Shown here piece by piece: positions 55,387 through 62,687 of a stretch of 64,000 bases of DNA; position 1 is the stretch's first letter, and every line of letters begins with the position of its first letter. The notes under the pieces were generated by a model, which was given only the letters and a program-made list of their open reading frames with translations, made no database searches and had not been told where the DNA came from. The position numbers were made by a program, and so were the translations under genes. The stretch is from assembly GCA_050246635.1 (NCBI GenBank), contig JBFWVR010000005.1, positions 403,874 to 467,873 on the forward strand, read 5' to 3'. This DNA is from JBFWVR01 sp050246635. Its GTDB lineage: Bacteria > Acidobacteriota > Vicinamibacteria > Vicinamibacterales > UBA2999.

Positions 55387-56784
55387 TCAGGCGTGCGCCG
55401 GCGCGGCCGGGACGTCGGCCGGCGGCACGGGATGGATCTCGGCGCCTGAGGCGCCCGCGCGGGCGTACTTCGCCAGCAGGAACACGTCCGCGACCATGAG
55501 CGCGCCGTAGAGGAGCGTGAAGCCCACGAGGGAGGTGAAGACCTCGGCCACGGTGACGGTGGGCGACACCGCGTCGACGGTGCGCTGCAGCCCGAAGACG
55601 ATCCAGGGCTGACGGCCGATCTCCGTGAAGATCCAGCCGGCCGAGTTCGCGATGTAGGGCAGGGCGATGGCCGCCGGCAGCAGGCGCATCAGCAGCCGGC
55701 TGCCGCCGACGCGGTCGCGCCAGACGTCGGCCGTCGCCCAGAGCGCCGCCAGCAGCATCAGCAGCCCCGCGCCGATCATGATGCGGAACGTCCAGTAGGT
55801 CCACTTGACGGGCGGCACGTAGTCTCCCGGCCCGAACTGCGACTCGGCGATCTGCTGCAGCTCGTTGATCCCCTTCACCTCGCCCTCGAACCGGTTGTAG
55901 GCGAGGAAGCTCAGCAGGCCGGGAACCTTGATGGCGAAGACGTCGCGCCGCGCGTCCTCGTCGCCCACCGTGAACAGCGACATCGCGGCCGGGTTCTCCG
56001 TCTCCCACAGGGCCTCGGCCGCCGCCATCTTCATCGGCTGGATGCGGACCATGTACTGGGCCTGGTTGTGACCGACCGCCATCACGGCCACCGTCGCGAC
56101 GAGGCCGTACACCGCGCCGATCCGGAACGACAGGCCGAAGGCCTCGACGTCGTCCTCGTCGCGCGTGCGCAGGAGGCGCCAGGCGCTGATCCCGAGCATG
56201 AAGAACGCCGCGGTGGCCATCGCCCCCGTCAGCACGTGCGGGAACTGGACGAACACATGCGGGTTGGTGATGAGCGCCAGGAAGTCGTTCATCTCCGCGC
56301 GGCCGTTCCGCAGGACGTAGCCCATCGGCTGCTGCATGAACGAGTTGGCGATCAGGATCCAGAGCGCGGAGATGTTCGAGCCGATGGCCACCAGCCAGAT
56401 GCTGGCCAGGTGCAGGCGCTTCGGCAGCCGCTCCCAGCCGAAGATCCAGAGCCCGAGGAACGTGGACTCGAGGAAGAAGGCGAGGAGCGCCTCGATGGCC
56501 AGCGGCGCGCCGAAGACGTCCCCGACGAAACGGGAGTACTCCGACCAGTTCATCCCGAACTGGAACTCCTGGACGATGCCCGTGGCCACGCCCATGGCGA
56601 AGTTGATGAGGAACAGCTTGCCCCAGAACTTCGTGAGCCGCAGGTAGACGTCCCGCCCGCTCACGACCCATGCGGTCTGCAGCAGCGCCACGACCCAGAC
56701 GAGGCCGAGCGTGAGGGGGACGAAGAAGAAGTGGTAGACGGTCGTGATGCCGAACTGCCAGCGCGCGAGGGTGACGGCGTCCAT
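55387..56784 (-). CDS. cydA: Cytochrome bd oxidase subunit I
   Basis: The 465-residue protein has ARWQFGITTVYHFFFVPLTLGL with His18 as a heme b595/d ligand, His in FVQFPHVLTGAMATAAFF (heme b558) and Met in FRIMIGAGLLML. The GQ region is FTEIGRQPWIV. The Q-loop between helices 6 and 7 is short, so this is the Q-loop-short type. It reduces O2 with quinol. The ATG at 56784 has GAGG 5 bases upstream; sequence further upstream in frame overlaps tdk and is not coding. cydA and cydB form one transcript with the respiratory genes downstream. Confidence 0.94.
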   Translation of the reverse strand: MDAVTLARWQFGITTVYHFFFVPLTLGLVWVVALLQTAWVVSGRDVYLRLTKFWGKLFLINFAMGVATGIVQEFQFGMNWSEYSRFVGDVFGAPLAIEALLAFFLESTFLGLWIFGWERLPKRLHLASIWLVAIGSNISALWILIANSFMQQPMGYVLRNGRAEMNDFLALITNPHVFVQFPHVLTGAMATAAFFMLGISAWRLLRTRDEDDVEAFGLSFRIGAVYGLVATVAVMAVGHNQAQYMVRIQPMKMAAAEALWETENPAAMSLFTVGDEDARRDVFAIKVPGLLSFLAYNRFEGEVKGINELQQIAESQFGPGDYVPPVKWTYWTFRIMIGAGLLMLLAALWATADVWRDRVGGSRLLMRLLPAAIALPYIANSAGWIFTEIGRQPWIVFGLQRTVDAVSPTVTVAEVFTSLVGFTLLYGALMVADVFLLAKYARAGASGAEIHPVPPADVPAAPAHA

Positions 56785-56967
56785 GGATGCCTCGTGCTCC
56801 CGGGTTGAAAGATGAGTCTTCCGGAGTGGGGGCAAAGGCCATGCCCGGGCTGGACGACGCGAATTGCGCGGGAATCCGGCCGTGTCCGCCGTGGCGCCGC
56901 CGCGCTGACGCCGGGTTTCCGGCAGCCACCGCGCCCGGTTTCCGGGTGTCCGGTGTAAATTGACGTC

Positions 56968-57594
56968 ATGGACGTCGTCCGGACCCCCGTCGTCGGGTGG
57001 ATCGAAGTCATCGTCGGCAGCATGTTCAGCGGGAAGAGCGAGGAGCTGATCCGCCGCCTGCGGCGCGCCCAGATCGCCCGCCAGCGGGTGCAGATCTTCA
57101 AGCCCGCGGTGGACACCCGCTTCGGCGAGGACCACATCGTCTCCCACAGCGAGCTGCGTATCCCCTCGACCCCGGTCGCCACGGCGGCGGAGCTGCAGGC
57201 CGCGGTGCGCGACAACACGGAAGTGATCGGGATCGACGAGGGGCAGTTCTTCGACCAGGACCTGCCGGGCGTCTGTGCCGCCCTGGCCGCGCGCGGCGTG
57301 CGCGTGATCGTGGCCGGCCTGGACCAGGACTACCTGGGCAAACCCTTCGAGCCGATGCCGCAACTGCTGGCCATCGCCGAGTACATCACCAAGACCCGCG
57401 CCATCTGCATGGTGTGTGGCAACCCCGCCAACCACACCCAGCGGCTGGTCGCGAGCAGCGACCGGGTGCTGCTCGGGGCGCAGGGGACCTACGAGGCGCG
57501 GTGCCGGCGCTGCTTCGACCCGTCGCTCGGCCAGCACGCCGAGGCGCACGACGCGGCCCATGCCGTGGCCGACGCCCAGGAAACGGGCGGATGA
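56968..57594 (+). CDS. tdk: Thymidine kinase, type II
   Basis: The 208-residue enzyme has the P-loop GSMFSGKS (17-24), DEGQFF, a lasso region and zinc ligands CMVCG and CRRCF. It phosphorylates thymidine for salvage. No ribosome-binding site is seen. A TAAATT -10-like element ends 6 bases before the ATG, so the transcript may be leaderless. The stop overlaps the next start (ATGA). It is divergent from cydA across a 183-base gap. Confidence 0.93.
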   Translation: MDVVRTPVVGWIEVIVGSMFSGKSEELIRRLRRAQIARQRVQIFKPAVDTRFGEDHIVSHSELRIPSTPVATAAELQAAVRDNTEVIGIDEGQFFDQDLPGVCAALAARGVRVIVAGLDQDYLGKPFEPMPQLLAIAEYITKTRAICMVCGNPANHTQRLVASSDRVLLGAQGTYEARCRRCFDPSLGQHAEAHDAAHAVADAQETGG

Positions 57595-58160
57595 CCGACC
57601 TCGGCGCGCTGCTGCCGCAGATCCTGTTCGCGTTGGGGGTGGGCTTCCTCGTGGCCAACCTGCTCGCGCTGAGGGAGCTGCTGCGCTGGATGCGCCGGCG
57701 CTCGGCGGCCGTGCTCGTCTGGGCCGCGCCGAAGCCCCCGTATTACGGCCTCAGCCTGGCCATCGGCGTCATGCTCGGGGTCCTCATCCTCTTCAATGCC
57801 ATCGTCCAGCTCCGCCCGCCGGCCTCCCTCTTCGGGGAGGTGATGATGTTCGTCTACTACGGCTACATGCTGCCGTTGTCGACCCGGATCAAGCGTGGGC
57901 TGTACGAAGACGGCATCTGGGCCGATGCGGGCTTCGTGCCGTACACCGAGATTGGCGGCCTGACCTGGAAGGACGGGGAGCACCCGACGCTGGTGCTGGT
58001 GGCGCGGCGCCGGGCGGTGGCCCGGCGGCTCCAGGTGCCAGGGCCGCGGCTGGGAGAGGTGCGGCGCCTCCTCCGGGAGCGGATTTCCAGCCACGACATC
58101 GAGTTCGACGGCGGGCCGGGGCTCCACCTGGGGGAGCGGGATACGCGGGAATCCGTTTAG
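57591..58160 (+). CDS. Membrane protein of unknown function
   Basis: The 189-residue product has an N-terminal helix (LPQILFALGVGFLVANLLAL), a second (YGLSLAIGVMLGVLILFNAIV) and a third weaker one (EVMMFVYYGYMLPLS). A soluble end follows with RIKRGLYEDGIWADAGFVPYTEIGGLTWKDGEHPTLVLVAR, which resembles PH-like/DUF5673-type membrane-protein tails. It is translationally coupled to tdk. No catalytic residues are evident. Confidence 0.7.
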   Translation: MTDLGALLPQILFALGVGFLVANLLALRELLRWMRRRSAAVLVWAAPKPPYYGLSLAIGVMLGVLILFNAIVQLRPPASLFGEVMMFVYYGYMLPLSTRIKRGLYEDGIWADAGFVPYTEIGGLTWKDGEHPTLVLVARRRAVARRLQVPGPRLGEVRRLLRERISSHDIEFDGGPGLHLGERDTRESV

Positions 58161-58197
58161 ATTTGGTGATCTGGTGATCTTGTGATCTTGTGATTTG
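58161..58197. repeat. 8-base GATCTGGT tandem repeat, copy C
   Basis: Units GATTTGGT... read as atTTGGTGATCTGGTGATC then two TTGTGATC units between the membrane-protein gene and ku. Same family and orientation as copy A. Confidence 0.75.
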
Positions 58198-58250
58198 CGC
58201 TGTTGCCGGCACCGGCATCCGCCGATACTCCCCCTCTGGAGGCTCCACAC

Positions 58251-59141
58251 ATGGCTGCGCGACCGACCTGGAAGGGCTACATCAAGGTCAGCCTGGTCAC
58301 CATTCCGATCCGGGTGTACCCGGCGACCGAGTCGGCGGCGACGATCTCGTTCAACCAGCTCCATGCCGAGTGCCAGACGCGCATCCAGCAGAAGAAGTGG
58401 TGCCCGAAATGCGAGCGGGAGATCACGTCTGCCGAGGTCGTGAAGGGCTACGAGTTCGAGAAGGGGCGCTGGGTCGTCGTCAACGAGGACGACATCGCCA
58501 AGGTCAAGACCGAGTCCACCAAGGTGATCAACCTGGTGCAGTTCACCGAGGTCGACGCCATCGACCCGATGTACGTCGACAAGGCGTACTACCTCGCGCC
58601 CGAGGGCCCCATGGCGTCGGACGCATATGCCGTCATGCGCGAAGGCATGCAGGGCAAGGCCGGCATCGGCAAGCTGGCCATCCATGGTCGTGAGTACCTC
58701 GTGGCCGTCAAGCCCCACAAGCAGGGGCTCGTGATGTACACGCTGCACCATGCCGCCGAGATCCGGACGATCGACCAGATCGACGAGCTGCGGGAGGTGC
58801 GGGGGAGCGTCAATGCCGCCGAGATGAAGCTGGCCCGGCAGGTGATCGAGAGCTACGAGGGCGAGCTGAACCTGGCCGACTACCAGGACGACTACCAGGC
58901 CGGCCTGCGCCGCATCATCGATGCCAAGGTGGCGGGTGAGGAGATCGTGCAGCCCGAGGAGGCGGAGCCGCCGAAGGTGGTCGACCTGATGGAGGCGCTG
59001 CGCCGCAGCCTCGATCAGGTGAGCGCCGGCAAGAAGAAGACGGCCAAGGTCGAAGATGCCGCCGAGGCCAAGGGCAAGCGGACCTCCGCGAAGGGGACGG
59101 CGGCCAAGAGCGCCGGCGGCCGCAAGCGCAAGGTCTCCTGA
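58251..59141 (+). CDS. ku: Ku DNA end-binding protein
   Basis: The 296-residue protein has the bacterial Ku core (ARPTWKGYIKVSLVTIPIRVYPATES, FNQLHAECQTRIQQKKWCPKCEREI, VKGYEFEKGRWVVVNEDDI, KHGLVMYTLHH-like KQGLVMYTLHH) and a C-terminal Lys/Ala-rich tail (KRTSAKGTAAKSAGGRKRKV) like those that bind DNA in other Ku proteins. It bridges broken ends for end-joining. No ligD is present in the window. GGAGG lies 9 bases before the ATG. Confidence 0.95.
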   Translation: MAARPTWKGYIKVSLVTIPIRVYPATESAATISFNQLHAECQTRIQQKKWCPKCEREITSAEVVKGYEFEKGRWVVVNEDDIAKVKTESTKVINLVQFTEVDAIDPMYVDKAYYLAPEGPMASDAYAVMREGMQGKAGIGKLAIHGREYLVAVKPHKQGLVMYTLHHAAEIRTIDQIDELREVRGSVNAAEMKLARQVIESYEGELNLADYQDDYQAGLRRIIDAKVAGEEIVQPEEAEPPKVVDLMEALRRSLDQVSAGKKKTAKVEDAAEAKGKRTSAKGTAAKSAGGRKRKVS

Positions 59142-59263
59142 CGCGCGTGTTTCCTCCCGCCGGCGGTCCCGTTGGCACCGCCGGCAGCGCCGCCCGGCAC
59201 ATCCGTGGCCGGCGCCCGTTCCGCCGCGCTTAGGCTGGAGCCTCCCCGAACCAGGAGGCTCCC

Positions 59264-59767
59264 ATGTTGCGTGTCCTCGCCCTGGCGCTTGGCGCCGTCC
59301 TCGCGGTGCCCGGCGCGCCGGCCCTCGTGGCCCAGACCCCGTCCACGCCCCCGACCTGGGAGGCCGTCATGGCCCGCCAGTGGGTCGACCTCCACGATCG
59401 CCTGCTGGCGATGGCGCAGGACACCGCCTTCCCGGACGACAAGCTCGGCTGGCGGCCGCATCCAGATTCGCGCACGGTGCTCGAGGAGTTCCGGCACGTC
59501 ACGATCGGCCTCGAGATGTCCAGCGCCCAGCTCCAGGGGAAGCCCTTCGACTACTACGCGCGTGAGAAGGCGGACCTGGCGAAGCCGAAGACGCGTGCGT
59601 CGGTGGTCGCGGAGATGGAGGCGGCCCTCGCGGTCTCGTATCCGCTCGTCAAGGGCCAGGCGAAGCCCGTGCTGACGATGTGGATCGAGCACCAGGGCGA
59701 GCACTACGGCAAGCTGGTGTCGAACTACCGGATGATCGGGATCGTGCCGCCGGTGAGCCGGAAGTAG
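59264..59767 (+). CDS. Secreted DinB-like protein
   Basis: The 167-residue protein has a signal peptide (LRVLALALGAVLAVPGAPALVAQ) and a DinB/YfiT-like four-helix fold. Candidate metal His residues are in EEFRHVTIG and IEHQGEHYGKLVSNYR. AGGAGG lies 4 bases before the ATG. DinB proteins include thiol-dependent transferases, but the exported forms common in Acidobacteria-like genomes have no known function. It converges with the phosphatidyltransferase gene, separated by 13 bases. Confidence 0.8.
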   Translation: MLRVLALALGAVLAVPGAPALVAQTPSTPPTWEAVMARQWVDLHDRLLAMAQDTAFPDDKLGWRPHPDSRTVLEEFRHVTIGLEMSSAQLQGKPFDYYAREKADLAKPKTRASVVAEMEAALAVSYPLVKGQAKPVLTMWIEHQGEHYGKLVSNYRMIGIVPPVSRK

Positions 59768-59780
59768 GTCCGCGCGCCGC

Positions 59781-60539
59781 CTAGAGCACGCCGAGCCAGC
59801 CCAGCAGGCCCATGCCGCCGGCGGTCGGATCCGCCAGCCACGCCGGCGGCGTGAGCCACACGAACGCGAGGATGGCGATCACCCAGAGGTCGTAGGGGAT
59901 CGTCGTGCGTTCGTCCCGCCAGAAGAAATACCGCCAGAAGAGGCCGGCCGGCATCGGCCGCGCGTTCAGCGCAAGGTAGGTATAGTGGATCCGGTTGGCG
60001 ACCGTGACCACCGACAGGGTGAGGATCACCCACAGCACCCCCGCCATGCGGTTCGTGAACGCCCCGATCATGAACAGCACGATGCGCTCGGGGCGTTCCA
60101 TGAAGCCCACCTTGCACTTCTCCACGAGTGACTCGGCTCGCGCCCGCGCGTAGCTGGTCATGATCGAGAAGATCAGCGTGAGCGTCGCGATGAGGACGTA
60201 GTCCTTGCGGCCGAGGTCGGCATAGAGCCAGACGAGCCCGGTGAAGAGCGCGAGGTCCGAGAAGCGGTCGAGCGTCGAGTCCCAGAACGCGCCGAACTCC
60301 GACTGCTTGCCGGTGATGTGCGCGACCTTGCCGTCGATGAAGTCGAAGATGTTCGCGCAGATCATGATGATGCCCGCCAGGAGGAACCGATCCTCCGCGA
60401 GCATCCAGGCCGCCAGGACGTTGATGAGGACGCCGATGAGCGTCAGGACGTTGGGGTGGATGCCGAGGGCGACCGCCGTCGCGATGATCGCGCGCAGCGG
60501 GAACATGCAGATGGCGCCGATGGCGCCGGTAAATGTCAT
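59781..60539 (-). CDS. CDP-alcohol phosphatidyltransferase
   Basis: The 252-residue membrane enzyme carries the family motif as FDFIDGKVAH...GAFWDSTLDRFSD. This keeps all four Asp residues but has His where the consensus DGxxAR has Arg. GFMERPERIVLFMIGAF further on resembles segments of inositol-phosphate-type phosphatidyltransferases. Such enzymes exchange CMP of a CDP-lipid for an alcohol to make phospholipid. The start at 60539 is chosen because family similarity begins at FTGAIG; upstream in-frame sequence looks non-coding. The alcohol cannot be named. Confidence 0.8.
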   Translation of the reverse strand: MTFTGAIGAICMFPLRAIIATAVALGIHPNVLTLIGVLINVLAAWMLAEDRFLLAGIIMICANIFDFIDGKVAHITGKQSEFGAFWDSTLDRFSDLALFTGLVWLYADLGRKDYVLIATLTLIFSIMTSYARARAESLVEKCKVGFMERPERIVLFMIGAFTNRMAGVLWVILTLSVVTVANRIHYTYLALNARPMPAGLFWRYFFWRDERTTIPYDLWVIAILAFVWLTPPAWLADPTAGGMGLLGWLGVL

Positions 60540-60684
60540 AAACTCGGCTTTCACCCCTCGAGTCCCCTGCGCCGCCCGGCGGGGGCTTCCGCCGGTTCGC
60601 GACCCGTGCGTGTCGGACGCGTCGGTCGGCCGTGCAGGCGCCGCGGGCGCCGGCTCAAGTGGACTCCGGGGGGTAGCGTAGCCG

Positions 60685-62622
60685 ATGGCCATCCACGAAC
60701 TCAAGGAGCAGATCCAGCGGCTGCCGGAGCAGCCCGGCGTCTACCTGTACTTCAACCGCGCCGGCGAGACCATCTACGTCGGCAAGGCCCGGGCCCTGCG
60801 CGACCGGGTGCGCAGCTACCTCGGCGCGCGCGGGTCCAGCCCGAAGACCGACGCCCTGCTCGAGGAGATCGCCCGCCTCGAGGTGGTCGTGACCGACTCG
60901 GTGGTCGAGGCGCTCGCGCTCGAGAACAACCTGATCAAGCAGCGGGCGCCGAAGTACAACATCCTGCTGCGGGACGACAAGAACTACCCCTACCTGCAGC
61001 TGACCACCGGGGAGGCCACGCCCCGCGTGCTCGTGGCCCGCCAGGTCGCCCGGGACGGCCACTTCTACGCCGGGCCCTTCCTGCCCGCCAAGCTCGCCCG
61101 GCGCACGATGGCGCTCACGCACCAGCTCTTCGGCATCCGTTCGTGCAACGAGGTCATCACCGGCAAGCGCGATCGCCCCTGCCTCGAGTACGACATCGGC
61201 CGGTGCCTGGCCCCGTGCGTCGACACGATCTGTGCCCCGGAGCGCTACCAGCGCGCGGTGGAGGACACGCGCCTCTTCCTCGAGGGCCGCAACCAGGAGC
61301 TGGCCGACCAGCTCCACGACCGCATGATGACGGCCGCCGCCGACGAGCGCTACGAGGAGGCGGCCCACCTGCGCGACGCGATGCGCACGGTGCAGGCCGT
61401 GCGCGAGCGGCAGCAGAAGATGGCGGGCACCGAGCTCGGCGACCGTGACGTCTTCGGGGTGAAGGTCGGGCCCGCCGGGGCGGCCGTCCTCGTGTTCGTC
61501 GTCCGGGGCGGGCGCGTGATCGAGCGTCTCGAGCTCGTGGCCGATCTCGACCGCGCCGACCTGCCGCCGGTGGGGGAGGAGCCGGGGGCCGCGGAAGCCG
61601 GCGTGCTCGAGGCCGCGGTCCAGCAGTTCTATACCGAGACCGTGCCGCCCCCCGAGGTGCACGTCCCGGTGCCGCTGGCCGAGGCCGAGGCGCTCGAGAC
61701 GTGGTTGTCGAGCCGGGCCGGGCGCAAGGTCCGGCTTGCGGTGCCGCGGCGTGGCGACAAGCGGGGGCTGGTCGAGCTCGCCGAGCGCAACGCGGCGCTG
61801 GCGTATCGCAGCCGCGCCGACGGCAGCGGCACCGCCAACTACGAGGCGCTCGAGATCCTGCAGGCGGCGCTGGCGCTGTCGGCCCTCCCGCGCCGGATCG
61901 AGTGCTTCGACATCTCGACGATCCAGGGCGCCGAGACCGTGGCCTCGATGGTGGTGTGCGAGGACGGGCGGATGAAGCGCGGCGACTACCGGAAGTTCCG
62001 CATCCGCAAGGCCGCCCCGGCCGGGGCCGCCGAGGGGCTGGCCATGGTGCGCGAGCGGGCCGAAGCCGCCGCCGGCGGGACCGTGCCGGGCCCGTGGGAC
62101 GCCCGCGACCGCTTCCTCGACGACTTCGCCGCCATGGAGCAGGTCGTGCGCCGGCGGTACGCGCGGCTCCTCGAGGCGGGGGGCCCGTTCCCCGACCTGA
62201 TCGTGATCGACGGCGGCAAGGGCCAGCTGAATGCCGCGTACGCCGCGCTCGAGTCCGTCGGGCTGCAGAACCTCGTCGCCATCGGCCTGGCGAAGAAGGA
62301 GGAGCTGGTCTTCACGCGGGACAGCGATCGCGCCCTGGCGCTCGACCCGCACGGCCCGGCCCTGCGGCTCCTGCAGCGCATCCGCGACGAGGCGCACCGC
62401 TTCGCGGTGACCTTCCACCGCAAGGCGCGCACGATGCGGGACCTGCGGTCGGAGCTGGACGCCATCCCCGGCATCGGCCCCCGCCGCCGCAAGACGCTCC
62501 TGACGGCCTTCGGGAGCGTGGCGGGCGTCCGGAGGGCCACCCGTGAGGAGCTGACCCCGGTCGTCGGCGCCAAGGCGGCCGACGCCGTCATCGCCCACTT
62601 CGCCGCCCTCGGGCGGGGATAG
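60685..62622 (+). CDS. uvrC: Excinuclease ABC subunit C
   Basis: The 645-residue nuclease has the GIY-YIG domain (PGVYLYFNRAGETIYVGKARALRDRVRSYL), a UVR segment (MMTAAADERYEEAAHLRDAM), the RNase-H-like nuclease (ECFDISTIQGAETVASMVV, DLIVIDGGKGQLNAA, DEAHRFAVTFHR) and C-terminal HhH repeats (LDAIPGIGPRRRKTLLTAFGS). It cuts both sides of a lesion after UvrA/UvrB. It is divergent from the phosphatidyltransferase gene. Confidence 0.95.
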   Translation: MAIHELKEQIQRLPEQPGVYLYFNRAGETIYVGKARALRDRVRSYLGARGSSPKTDALLEEIARLEVVVTDSVVEALALENNLIKQRAPKYNILLRDDKNYPYLQLTTGEATPRVLVARQVARDGHFYAGPFLPAKLARRTMALTHQLFGIRSCNEVITGKRDRPCLEYDIGRCLAPCVDTICAPERYQRAVEDTRLFLEGRNQELADQLHDRMMTAAADERYEEAAHLRDAMRTVQAVRERQQKMAGTELGDRDVFGVKVGPAGAAVLVFVVRGGRVIERLELVADLDRADLPPVGEEPGAAEAGVLEAAVQQFYTETVPPPEVHVPVPLAEAEALETWLSSRAGRKVRLAVPRRGDKRGLVELAERNAALAYRSRADGSGTANYEALEILQAALALSALPRRIECFDISTIQGAETVASMVVCEDGRMKRGDYRKFRIRKAAPAGAAEGLAMVRERAEAAAGGTVPGPWDARDRFLDDFAAMEQVVRRRYARLLEAGGPFPDLIVIDGGKGQLNAAYAALESVGLQNLVAIGLAKKEELVFTRDSDRALALDPHGPALRLLQRIRDEAHRFAVTFHRKARTMRDLRSELDAIPGIGPRRRKTLLTAFGSVAGVRRATREELTPVVGAKAADAVIAHFAALGRG

Positions 62623-62687
62623 CGGATATTCCGGCACGCCGCCCGGCGCGCCGTGATGTAGGCTGTGGGCCGTTCCGAGGAGATCCC

